Assembly (NCBI RefSeq): GCF_015694345.1
Contig: NZ_JADQDC010000012.1
Location: 50,119 to 114,118 of the forward strand
Source of the DNA: Novosphingobium jiangmenense
GTDB lineage: Bacteria; Pseudomonadota; Alphaproteobacteria; Sphingomonadales; Sphingomonadaceae
Length of the DNA stretch: 64,000 bases
Direction of reading: 5' to 3'
In this document: piece by piece, positions 34,971 through 42,703 of the stretch
Numbering within the stretch: position 1 is the first letter of the stretch
Layout of the letters: each line of letters opens with the position of its first letter
Notes under the pieces: model-generated
Database searches by the model: none
What the model was told of the DNA's origin: nothing
Seen by the model: the letters and a program-made list of their open reading frames with translations, nothing else
Made by a program: the position numbers and the translations under genes

Positions 34971-35579
34971 ATGGAACCGGTGAAGCAGATCGAAGGACGG
35001 GCCATCCCGTTCGGCCGCAAGAACGTCGATACCGACGTGATCATCCCTGCCAAGTGGCTCAAGACGATCACGCGTCAGGGTCTCGGCAAGGGGGCGTTCG
35101 AAGCCCTGCGCGAAGATCCCGACAACATCTTCGACAGCGCCGAGTTCGCTGGCTCGCCGATCCTGATCGCGGGTGACAACTTCGGCTGCGGCTCCAGCCG
35201 TGAACACGCCGCCTGGGCGCTGGGCGACATGGGCATCAAGGCCGTGATCGCACCTTCGTTCTCCGACATCTTCTCCGGCAACGCCTTCAAGAACGGCATC
35301 CTCACCGTCGTCGTGCCGCAGGAAGCTATCGACCGCCTGATGGAAGTCGCGCAGACCGATCCCGTCTCGATCGACCTTGAAGCCCAGACGGTGACGACGC
35401 CGTTCCAGGACCGCTTCACCTTCGAGATCGACCCGTTCCGCAAGCACTGCCTGCTCAACGGTCTCGACGAGGTCGGCCTTACCATGGCGCGCGGCGATGC
35501 CATCGCCACGCACGAGGCCAAGATGCGTGAAAGCCTGCCCTTCCTCGCACGCGGCACGGATGCCGTAGCGGCAGCTTAA
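34971..35579 (+). CDS. leuD: 3-isopropylmalate dehydratase small subunit
   Basis: The 202-residue swivelling subunit partner of LeuC. Features: [16 protein letters not shown] near residue 15, [16 protein letters not shown] (substrate-binding SSRE) near 70, and the C-terminal [13 protein letters not shown] 34971 gives the family start; the frame is open further upstream. It is separated from leuC by four genes. Confidence 0.97.
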   Translation: MEPVKQIEGRAIPFGRKNVDTDVIIPAKWLKTITRQGLGKGAFEALREDPDNIFDSAEFAGSPILIAGDNFGCGSSREHAAWALGDMGIKAVIAPSFSDIFSGNAFKNGILTVVVPQEAIDRLMEVAQTDPVSIDLEAQTVTTPFQDRFTFEIDPFRKHCLLNGLDEVGLTMARGDAIATHEAKMRESLPFLARGTDAVAAA

Positions 35580-35670
35580 CCGCACGCTTAAGAGGGCTTC
35601 CCAAGCCGCGCAAAAGTTGCTTCCCTGATGTCGAGCGGATCGATTCCGCAAGAACGTTGGGAGAAGTGAA

Positions 35671-36672
35671 ATGAAGGCTCTGCGCACCCACGCCGCGGGC
35701 GGCCCCGAAACGCTGGTCATGGACGAACTGCCCGATCCGGTACCGGGGAAGGGCGAAGTGCTCGTGCGCGTCCACGCCTGCTCGATCAACTTCCCCGACA
35801 CGCTGATGATCCGCGATCTCTACCAGTTCAAGCCCGAGCGCCCCTATGCGCCGGGCAGCGAACTGGCGGGCGAGATCGAAGCACTGGGCGAGGGCGTCAC
35901 CGGCTGGAATGTCGGCGATCGCGTGATCGCCATGATCGGCAGCGGCGGTTTGGCCGAGAAGGTCGTCGCCCCCGTCGCCCGCCTCTTCGCACTGCCCGAT
36001 GGCGTAGACTACGCCACTGGAGCCTCGCTGCTGATGACTTACGGTACCACCATCCACGGCCTGAAGGATCGCGGCCACATCAAGGCTGGCGACACCGTGC
36101 TGGTCCTCGGCGCGGCAGGCGGGGTCGGCCTCTCCGCCGTCGAACTCGCCAAGGCCTTCGGCGCGCGCGTGGTCGCCGCTGTATCCAGCGAGGAAAAGGC
36201 GCAAGTCGCCCGCGAAGCCGGTGCCGATGACGTCGTCATCTATGGTCGCCCGCCGTTCGACAAGACCCAGTCCAAGGCCTTGGCCGACCAGTTCAAAGCC
36301 GCCTGCGGCCCCAACGGTGCGGACATCGTCTACGATATCGTCGGCGGCGACTATTCGGAACCCGCGCTGCGCGCCATCGCCTGGGAAGGGCGCTTCCTCG
36401 TCGTCGGCTTCCCGGCAGGCATTGCCAAGCTCCCGCTCAACCTGACCCTGCTCAAGTCCTGCGATGTCTGCGGCGTGTTCTGGGGCGCATGGACCGCACG
36501 TGAGCCTGCAGCGTTCAAGGCCGAGGTCGAGGAACTCTTCGCCCTGCTCAAGGCCGGCAAGATCAATCCCCGCGTTTCGCAGCGCTACACCCTCGATCAG
36601 GGCCGCGAAGCCATCGCGCTGCTGGAAAACCGGCAGGCGATGGGCAAGGTCGTCGTCGAAATGATTGGCTGA
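35671..36672 (+). CDS. NADPH:quinone oxidoreductase family (zinc-free MDR)
   Basis: Medium-chain reductase of 333 residues. The GroES-like N-terminal half contains INFPDTLMIRDLYQFKPE and PGSELAGEI. The Rossmann motif is LGAAGGVGLSAVELAKAFGA at about residues 145-164. The zinc-ligand set of alcohol dehydrogenases is absent, as in QOR enzymes. GGGAGAAG precedes the ATG. The natural substrate is unknown. Confidence 0.9.
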   Translation: MKALRTHAAGGPETLVMDELPDPVPGKGEVLVRVHACSINFPDTLMIRDLYQFKPERPYAPGSELAGEIEALGEGVTGWNVGDRVIAMIGSGGLAEKVVAPVARLFALPDGVDYATGASLLMTYGTTIHGLKDRGHIKAGDTVLVLGAAGGVGLSAVELAKAFGARVVAAVSSEEKAQVAREAGADDVVIYGRPPFDKTQSKALADQFKAACGPNGADIVYDIVGGDYSEPALRAIAWEGRFLVVGFPAGIAKLPLNLTLLKSCDVCGVFWGAWTAREPAAFKAEVEELFALLKAGKINPRVSQRYTLDQGREAIALLENRQAMGKVVVEMIG

Positions 36673-36680
36673 ATACTGCT

Positions 36681-36717
36681 CCTCCCCTCCCGCAAGCGGG
36701 AGGGGTTGGGGGTGGGC
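36681..36717. repeat. Palindromic repeat, family D (CCTCCCGC-GCGGGAGG)
   Basis: CCTCCCGCAAGCGGGAGG followed by GGTTGGGGGTGGGC fills the gap between two convergent genes. A double copy of the same element lies at 47898-47971. As a hairpin it could also act as a bidirectional terminator. Confidence 0.8.
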
Positions 36718-36721
36718 GAAC

Positions 36722-37363
36722 TCAGCGCTCGCGCTCCCCGGAAGTGTAAACCGGCAATCCCAGCTTCCACCAGATCGCAGCCCCACGCAGGGCAAACCCG
36801 GCCAGAGCCGCCACCGGCCAGACGATCCCCTTGTCCATGCCCAGCGCCGCGCCCGCTGCACAAACGCCTGCGGAAAGCGCTGCCGCGGTCACGTACAATT
36901 CCGGCCGCATCAGGATCGACGGCCTGCCCGCCAGTACGTCGCGGATGATCCCACCGACGCAGCCGGTGATCACCCCCATCAGCACCGCCGGGACGGGCGT
37001 CACCCCAAAAGCGAGCGCTTTTGCCGTCCCCAGCACCGCATAGGCCCCGAGCCCCGCCGCGTCGGCCCACTCGAGAACCGGCCTTTCCCACCAGCGATGC
37101 GGCGTGAACCACGCCACCAGCGCCACGCCCAGGCACACCGGCGCCACCCACGGATCGCGCACCCAGAACACCGGCGCGCCGATCAGCAGATCGCGCACCG
37201 ACCCGCCGCCGACGCCCGTAACGAGCGCAAAGAATGCCATTGTCACGAACGTCTGCCTGAGTTGCGCCGCCAGCAGCGCCCCGGTCAGCGCGAACACCGC
37301 AATGCCCGCAAGGTCGAGCAGCCCGATCAGCGCGGAAAGGTCGGCGGAGGGCATGTCAGGCAT
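36722..37363 (-). CDS. TRIC-type cation channel family protein (YadS/UPF0126)
   Basis: A 213-residue inner-membrane protein with two repeats of three helices plus one, each repeat containing a glycine kink motif: GVGGGSVRDLL and GCVGGIIRDVLAG. These GG-RD motifs define prokaryotic TRIC channels (formerly UPF0126). ATG 37363 overlaps the upstream oxidoreductase stop by eight bases; ATG 37354 is an alternative. Ion selectivity here is unknown. Confidence 0.9.
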   Translation of the reverse strand: MPDMPSADLSALIGLLDLAGIAVFALTGALLAAQLRQTFVTMAFFALVTGVGGGSVRDLLIGAPVFWVRDPWVAPVCLGVALVAWFTPHRWWERPVLEWADAAGLGAYAVLGTAKALAFGVTPVPAVLMGVITGCVGGIIRDVLAGRPSILMRPELYVTAAALSAGVCAAGAALGMDKGIVWPVAALAGFALRGAAIWWKLGLPVYTSGERER

Positions 37364-38402
37364 CGAACCCGGCCTCCCGCGCCAGCAGCGCCACAAGGTC
37401 TCGAGCAGGCATGGACCGTGCCCGCGCAAATGCCGTACCGGCCCAATGCGCCCCCCAGCCATCCTCGCCGGCGGACTTCGCCGCCGCAATCAGCGCCTTG
37501 CCGGCATCGTAAGTCATCGGATAGCCCGGCGCCTTCGCTCGAACCTGCCCGGCCCACTCGACAAAGCGGTTGTCGAGGCACCGCGCCGGTCTTCCCGAGA
37601 TCGCATCGGTCAATGTCGTTCCCGTAGTGCTGGCGAGAACCGCACGATACCCGTCGTCCGCCGCGCTTTCCGGGCAAGCGACAAAGGCCGTCCCCATCTG
37701 CACCGCGTCCGCGCCTGCGGCCAGAGCCCGTCGAATGTCGGCGCCGTCCATGATCCCGCCCGCCGCGATCACCGGCAGGTCGATCTGCGCGGCGATCACC
37801 TTGACCAGATCGAGTGTCCCAAGCTGTTCGTCAGGCACATCGGGATCAAACACCCCGCGATGCCCACCTGCCTCGATCCCCTGCGCCACGATCGCATCGA
37901 TTTCCGCAGCCTGCACCGCCCGCGCCTCGTCGAGCGAGGTCGCACTCGCCACCAAGAGGCACCCACGCGCCTTGAGCGCGGCAATGGCCCCGGGCGAGGG
38001 CAGGCCGAAATGAAAGCTCACCACCGCAGGCGCAGCGTCGATCAGCGCTGCGAGCATCTCGGGATCGTCGTTCAGGGACCGATAGATCTCGCGCAGGTCC
38101 GAAGGTGGTTCTGCGCCGAACTGCGAGAACAACGGCTGCATCTCGGCAATCCACGCCCGCTCCGCCACCGGCTCGCGCACCGCCCGGCGATGCACGAAAG
38201 CATTGACGTTGAACGGCCGGTCGGTCCGTCCGCGCAGGTCCGCCAGCATCGCTCGCGCAGCCCCTGCGTCCATCGCACCCACCGCCACCGAACCCAGCGC
38301 GCCCGCCTCGCACACCGCAGCGGCGAGGGCGGGCGTGGAGGTCCCCGCCATCGGTGCCTGCACGATGGGATAGCGCAGGCCCAGAGCTCGCGCGATGCGC
38401 AT
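37356..38402 (-). CDS. NAD(P)H-dependent flavin oxidoreductase (nitronate monooxygenase-like)
   Basis: FMN-binding TIM barrel of 348 residues. The N-terminal RYPIVQAPMAG (P-I-x-x-APMA) binds FMN. QGIEAGGHRG carries the histidine proposed as catalytic base in nitronate monooxygenases. AAGGIMDG and GADAVQMGTAFVAC bind the FMN phosphate. Natural substrate not certain; family members also reduce enoyl-ACP. It overlaps the TRIC gene and is preceded by a small gene four bases away. Confidence 0.9.
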   Translation of the reverse strand: MRIARALGLRYPIVQAPMAGTSTPALAAAVCEAGALGSVAVGAMDAGAARAMLADLRGRTDRPFNVNAFVHRRAVREPVAERAWIAEMQPLFSQFGAEPPSDLREIYRSLNDDPEMLAALIDAAPAVVSFHFGLPSPGAIAALKARGCLLVASATSLDEARAVQAAEIDAIVAQGIEAGGHRGVFDPDVPDEQLGTLDLVKVIAAQIDLPVIAAGGIMDGADIRRALAAGADAVQMGTAFVACPESAADDGYRAVLASTTGTTLTDAISGRPARCLDNRFVEWAGQVRAKAPGYPMTYDAGKALIAAAKSAGEDGWGAHWAGTAFARARSMPARDLVALLAREAGFDA

Positions 38403-38406
38403 GGGC

Positions 38407-38604
38407 TCAGTTGCCCAGCAGCGCTTCCAGCTTGCCCTTGAGTTCCTGGATGCGCGTCGCCGCTTCGGTGAAGGTCTTCACGTCTTCGCGGTTGTTGTTG
38501 CCGCGCGCTTCCTTGGCCGCTTCGACGTAGCCTTCGAGATCGGCTTCCAGCGCGTCGATCAGGATTTCGGTTTCGTCTTCGGTCAGGGTCAGCTTGATGG
38601 CCAT
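38407..38604 (-). CDS. Small acidic helical protein
   Basis: A 65-residue product from ATG 38604 (behind GGAGTG): IKLTLTEDETEILIDALEAD followed by an acidic helix ending IQELKGKLEALLGN. Predicted two-helix coiled-coil hairpin. No family recognised. The stop lies four bases before the downstream oxidoreductase start, implying co-transcription. Confidence 0.7.
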   Translation of the reverse strand: MAIKLTLTEDETEILIDALEADLEGYVEAAKEARGNNNREDVKTFTEAATRIQELKGKLEALLGN

Positions 38605-38669
38605 CGTGGCACTCCTTCGATTCAAACCCTGCGGTTACCGTCAGCAGCCGCACGGCACAAATGAAAGCT

Positions 38670-39416
38670 TCAGGCTTTCGTCGCGAAGAAGATCACATGA
38701 TGCAGCGGATCGCGTCCGGCCTGCGGTTCCTCGCCCGCATCCACGCTGGCCACTTCGACCGTGAACCCTGCTTCTCCCAGCAGCGCCACGAACGCCGGGT
38801 CCTGAAATGCCGACCACACCGCCAGAATGCCGCCCGGCCGCAGCGCCCGCGCCGCTGCCTGCAGGCCATCGCGCGAATAGAGCCAGCCGTTGAGCGCCCG
38901 CGTCAGCCCTTCCGGCCCGTTGTCGACATCGAGCAGGATCGCGTCGTAAGCATCGCGCGCCGCGTCGATCAGCATCGCCACGTCGTCATGCACCAGCTGT
39001 ACGCGCCGGTCATCAAGGCATCCGGCAGTCAGCCCCGCCATCGGCCCGCGCGCCCATTGCACGATCTCGGGCACGATCTCGGCGACAGTTACGTGCGCGG
39101 TATCGTCCAGCACTTCCAGCGCCGCACGCAGCGTGAAGCCGAGGCCATAACCGCCGATCAGCATCTGCAGGTTCGATCGCCCCGCCAGCCGCGCGCAGGT
39201 CATTTCCGCAAGTTGCACTTCCGAAGCGCAGACGTCGGTGCTCATCAGCTCGTTGCGGTCGAGCAGGATGACGAAGTCCCCGCCATTGCGCACCAGCCGC
39301 AGCCGCGCGCCATCGGGTACGCGGCAGGTGTCGATCAGTTCGTCGCCATCCTCAAGCTCCCACATCGGGGGAGCGGCGCTGGGCGAGGTTTCCTGAACCG
39401 GAAGGAGCGTGTCCAA
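38670..39416 (-). CDS. Spermidine synthase-like SAM-dependent protein
   Basis: A 248-residue Rossmann methyltransferase fold of the spermidine synthase superfamily. MLIGGYGLGFTLRAALEVL is the glycine-rich nucleotide motif, VTVAEIVPEIVQWA holds the acidic ribose ligand, and YDAILLDVDNGPEGL is in the substrate loop. The aminopropyl-acceptor aspartates of true SpeE are not clearly conserved, so the reaction is uncertain. The upstream DUF6481 gene ends three bases before this start. Confidence 0.8.
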   Translation of the reverse strand: MDTLLPVQETSPSAAPPMWELEDGDELIDTCRVPDGARLRLVRNGGDFVILLDRNELMSTDVCASEVQLAEMTCARLAGRSNLQMLIGGYGLGFTLRAALEVLDDTAHVTVAEIVPEIVQWARGPMAGLTAGCLDDRRVQLVHDDVAMLIDAARDAYDAILLDVDNGPEGLTRALNGWLYSRDGLQAAARALRPGGILAVWSAFQDPAFVALLGEAGFTVEVASVDAGEEPQAGRDPLHHVIFFATKA

Positions 39417-39419
39417 CGC

Positions 39420-39755
39420 CTACTTCTTCCGCGCCTTGCGGGCGGCGTAGCGAGCATCGCGTGCGGCCTTCTGCGCAGCCGCCAGTTCTTCCGCGCTCGG
39501 CGGGGCAGGGGCGTTCGCCTGCTCGGCGGCGCGCCGGGCCTTCTCGGCCTTCTCTTCCTCGCGCTTGAGGCGAGCCGCCTCGCGCTTTTCCGCCTCGGCC
39601 TTTTCCTTGGCCTCGGCGCGGGCAATCTTCTCGGCCAGCACTGCCGGATCGACCGGAGCCTTCGCCTTGGCCTTCAGCGCTTCGATCGCCTTGGCGCGCG
39701 CCTGTGCCGAAGCATCGCGGCGATCGCCGAGACCGGGTTCCTTGTAACCTGCCAT
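39420..39755 (-). CDS. DUF6481-type charged helical protein
   Basis: A 111-residue protein, almost entirely Ala/Lys/Glu/Arg: AGYKEPGLGDRRDASAQARA at the N-terminus, then a long single helix (KAEAEKREAARLKREEEKAE) and an AARKARKK tail. The N-terminus matches the DUF6481 family seen in sphingomonads. Possibly nucleic-acid binding; not established. Confidence 0.75.
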   Translation of the reverse strand: MAGYKEPGLGDRRDASAQARAKAIEALKAKAKAPVDPAVLAEKIARAEAKEKAEAEKREAARLKREEEKAEKARRAAEQANAPAPPSAEELAAAQKAARDARYAARKARKK

Positions 39756-39839
39756 GATATTCGTCTGCTCTCTCTATTCCGCTTGGCCGCTAGCAGTGTG
39801 GGCCCGCGATGTCACGCCGCATCGCCAAATCCTTGCGCG

Positions 39840-39871
39840 CAAACGGAAAGGGCCGCCCCGAAGGACGGCCC
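39840..39871 (-). terminator. Probable terminator of the lpdA transcript
   Basis: Read on the minus strand, GGGCCGTCC-TTCG-GGGCGGCCC forms a stem with a TTCG loop, followed by TTTCCGTTT. It begins 25 bases after the lpdA stop. The T run is interrupted, so strength is uncertain. Confidence 0.55.
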
Positions 39872-39895
39872 ATCTGTTCGCTCAAGCGAGCCCGA

Positions 39896-41296
39896 TCACA
39901 TGTGGATCGGCTTGCCGGTCACCGCCATCGCCGCTTCCTTCAGCGCTTCCGAATGGGTCGGGTGCGCATGGCAGGTATAGGCGATGTCCTCGCTGGTCGC
40001 GCCGAATTCCATCGCCTGTGCGGCCTGCGCGATCATCGTGCCCGCAACCGAAGCGATGCACCACACGCCCAGAACGCGGTCGGTCTTGGCGTCCGAGATG
40101 ACCTTCACGAAGCCGTCCGGCTCATGGTTGGTCTTGGCACGGCTGTTGGCGAGCATCGGGAACTTGCCGACCTTGATCTCGCCCTTTTCCTTCGCGGCCT
40201 CTTCCGTAAGACCGACACCGGCGAACTCAGGCATGGTATAGACCACGCCCGGAATGACGTCGTGGTTCACGATTCCCGTCAGCCCGGCGATGTTCTCGGC
40301 CACGGCAATGCCCTCGTCCTCGGCCTTGTGCGCCAGCATCGGGCCGGGGATCACGTCGCCGATGGCCCAGACGCCGTCGACCTTGGTGGCAAAGTCATGG
40401 TCGGTCTCGATCTGCCCGCGCGCGTTCAGTTCCAGCCCGATCTTGTCGAGGCCAAGACCATCGACGTTGGGACGACGCCCGATCGCCACCAGCACGCAGT
40501 CAGCCTCGATGGTCGAAGCCTCGCCGCCCTTGGCAGGCTCGACGGTCAGCGTGGCCTTTCCGCCATCAACAGCAACGCCCGTGACCTTGGTGCCGAGCTT
40601 GATGTCCATGCCCTGCTTCTTGAAGATCTTGGCGGCTTCCTTGCGCACGTCGCCGTCCATGCCGGGGAGCAACTGGTCGAGGAATTCCACCACCGTGACC
40701 TTGGCACCCAGACGACGCCACACCGAGCCCAGCTCCAGCCCGATCACGCCGCCGCCGATCACCACCATGTGCTCCGGCACACGGTTCAGGGCGAGGGCAC
40801 CAGTGCTGTCGACGATCACGCCCGCATCGTTGTCGACAGTCACGCCAGGCAGCGGCGTCACGCTCGAACCGGTGGCGATCACGATGTTCTTCGCGGTCAC
40901 CTTCTGGCCAGCCACGGTCACGCTGTGCGCGTCCTCGAACGCGGCGTAGCCCTTGAGCCAGGTCACCTTGTTCTTCTTGAACAGAAACTCGATGCCGCCC
41001 GTCAGCTGCTTGACCGAATCAAGCTTCTGCCCCTGCATCGCATCCAGATCGAGCTCGACCGTGCCGGTCTTGATGCCATAGTTGGCAAAAGTGCCGTTCC
41101 GCGCCTCGTCGAACTTCTCCGACCCGTGCAGCAGAGCCTTCGACGGAATGCAGCCGACGTTGAGGCAGGTCCCGCCGAGCGTCTCGCGCCCTTCGGCACA
41201 AGCCGTCTTCAGCCCCAGCTGCGCCGCGCGGATCGCCGCGACATAGCCGCCGGGACCGGCACCGATGACAAGGACGTCGTAATCGTATTCAGCCAT
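39896..41296 (-). CDS. lpdA: Dihydrolipoyl dehydrogenase (E3)
   Basis: FAD flavoprotein of 466 residues that reoxidises the lipoyl groups of 2-oxoacid dehydrogenase complexes. FAD motif VIGAGPGGYVAAIRAAQLG is at residues 10-28 (shown in part), and the redox disulfide is GGTCLNVGCIPSK. The NAD motif is VIGGGVIGLELGSVW, and the C-terminal His-Glu pair is HAHPTHSE. Being last in the sucA-sucB-lpdA order indicates that it serves 2-oxoglutarate dehydrogenase. Confidence 0.98.
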   Translation of the reverse strand: MAEYDYDVLVIGAGPGGYVAAIRAAQLGLKTACAEGRETLGGTCLNVGCIPSKALLHGSEKFDEARNGTFANYGIKTGTVELDLDAMQGQKLDSVKQLTGGIEFLFKKNKVTWLKGYAAFEDAHSVTVAGQKVTAKNIVIATGSSVTPLPGVTVDNDAGVIVDSTGALALNRVPEHMVVIGGGVIGLELGSVWRRLGAKVTVVEFLDQLLPGMDGDVRKEAAKIFKKQGMDIKLGTKVTGVAVDGGKATLTVEPAKGGEASTIEADCVLVAIGRRPNVDGLGLDKIGLELNARGQIETDHDFATKVDGVWAIGDVIPGPMLAHKAEDEGIAVAENIAGLTGIVNHDVIPGVVYTMPEFAGVGLTEEAAKEKGEIKVGKFPMLANSRAKTNHEPDGFVKVISDAKTDRVLGVWCIASVAGTMIAQAAQAMEFGATSEDIAYTCHAHPTHSEALKEAAMAVTGKPIHM

Positions 41297-41353
41297 TTTC
41301 CGGCTCCGTTGCGTGACTGCCGTTCAGCAAACCGAACATGTCACTACCAGCTT

Positions 41354-41428
41354 TTCGTCATTCCCGCGAACGCGGGAATCCAGCAACAACGCTGGGAAGT
41401 GGATTCCCGCCTGCGCGGGAATGACGAA
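41354..41428. repeat. Palindromic repeat, family B (CGTCATTCCCGCG type)
   Basis: TTCGTCATTCCCGCGAACGC and its complement (GCGCGGGAATGACGAA) bracket an inner GGGAATCCAG/GTGGATTCCC stem. It lies in the sucB-lpdA gap, and a second copy is at 62539-62654. It may uncouple lpdA expression from sucAB. Confidence 0.9.
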
Positions 41429-41442
41429 GGTATCGTTACAAA

Positions 41443-42675
41443 TCAAAGATCGATCAGCAGACGCGTCGGATCCTCGATCGCTTCCTTGATCGTCTTCAGT
41501 GCCGTCACCGCCTCGCGGCCGTCAATGATGCGATGGTCGTAGGACAGCGCGATGTACATCATCGGGCGCACCACGATCTCGCCATTACGGACGACCGGGC
41601 GGTCCTCGATGCGGTGCAGGCCGAGCACGGCCGACTGCGGCGGGTTGATGATCGGGGTCGACATCAGGCCGCCGAACACACCACCGTTGGAGATCGTGAA
41701 GGTGCCGCCCGCCATGTCGGCCATGGTCAGCGTGCCATCGCGCGCCGCCTTGCCGTAGTTGGCGATCGACTTCTCGATATCGGCAAAGCTGAGCTTGTCG
41801 ACATCGCGCACCACCGGCACGACCAGCCCGTTGGGCGCCGAAACCGCAACCGAGATGTCGACGTAGTCGAAGTAGACGATCTCATCGCCCTGGATCTGCG
41901 CATTGACCGAAGGGATGTCCTTCAGCGCCAGCACCGAGGCCTTGGCGAAGAACGACATCAGGCCCAGCTTCACGCCGTGCTTCTTTTCGAACACGTCCTT
42001 GTACTTGGCGCGCGCTTCCATCACCGCGCTCATGTCCACGTCGTTGAACGTGGTCAGCAGTGCGGCGGTTTCCTGCGCGCTCTTGAGGCGCTTGGCGATG
42101 GTCTGGCGCAGGCGCGTCATCTTCACGCGCTCTTCGTTGCGACCGCCGGAGACCGTTGCGGCAGGTGCCGCCGCCGGAGCCGAAACTGCCGGGGCAGGGG
42201 AGGCCTGCTTGGCCGCAGCGGCTGCCATCACGTCTTCCTTGGTCAGGCGGCCGTCCTTGCCGGTGCCCTTCACGGTCGACGGGTCGATGCCATATTCCAG
42301 CACCGCACGACGCACAGCCGGCGAAAGTGCCGCAGCGTCGCCCGATGGCGCAGCCGCAGCGGGGGCTTCCGAAGCCGAAGCGGGCGGAACCGGAGTCTCG
42401 GTGCGCGGGGCAGGGGCCTGTGCGCCCGCAGCTGCCACGCCGTCCTCGATCAGCGCGAGCAGTGCGCCCACCGAAACGGTGTCGCCTTCATTGGCCACCA
42501 GCGCGCCAAGCACGCCTGCAGCAGGCGCCGGAACCTCGACCGCGACCTTGTCGGTCTCGAGGCTGACGATCGGCTCGTCCAGTGCCACGGCCTCACCGGG
42601 CTTCTTCAGCCACTGGCCTACGGTTGCTTCGCTGACGCTTTCACCCAGCGTCGGAACCTTCACTTCAATCGACAT
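41443..42675 (-). CDS. sucB: 2-oxoglutarate dehydrogenase E2, dihydrolipoyl succinyltransferase
   Basis: Core transferase of the complex, 410 residues. The lipoyl domain (1-78) carries the modified lysine in ETDKVAVEV. An Ala/Pro-rich linker is followed by the E3-binding domain (about 112-148, [23 protein letters not shown] in part). The catalytic domain contains [20 protein letters not shown] and the active-site [13 protein letters not shown]. The C-terminal LLIDL is typical. Confidence 0.98.
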   Translation of the reverse strand: MSIEVKVPTLGESVSEATVGQWLKKPGEAVALDEPIVSLETDKVAVEVPAPAAGVLGALVANEGDTVSVGALLALIEDGVAAAGAQAPAPRTETPVPPASASEAPAAAAPSGDAAALSPAVRRAVLEYGIDPSTVKGTGKDGRLTKEDVMAAAAAKQASPAPAVSAPAAAPAATVSGGRNEERVKMTRLRQTIAKRLKSAQETAALLTTFNDVDMSAVMEARAKYKDVFEKKHGVKLGLMSFFAKASVLALKDIPSVNAQIQGDEIVYFDYVDISVAVSAPNGLVVPVVRDVDKLSFADIEKSIANYGKAARDGTLTMADMAGGTFTISNGGVFGGLMSTPIINPPQSAVLGLHRIEDRPVVRNGEIVVRPMMYIALSYDHRIIDGREAVTALKTIKEAIEDPTRLLIDL

Positions 42676-42703
42676 AATTCATGTTCCTCGGGGAGAAGGA
42701 AAA

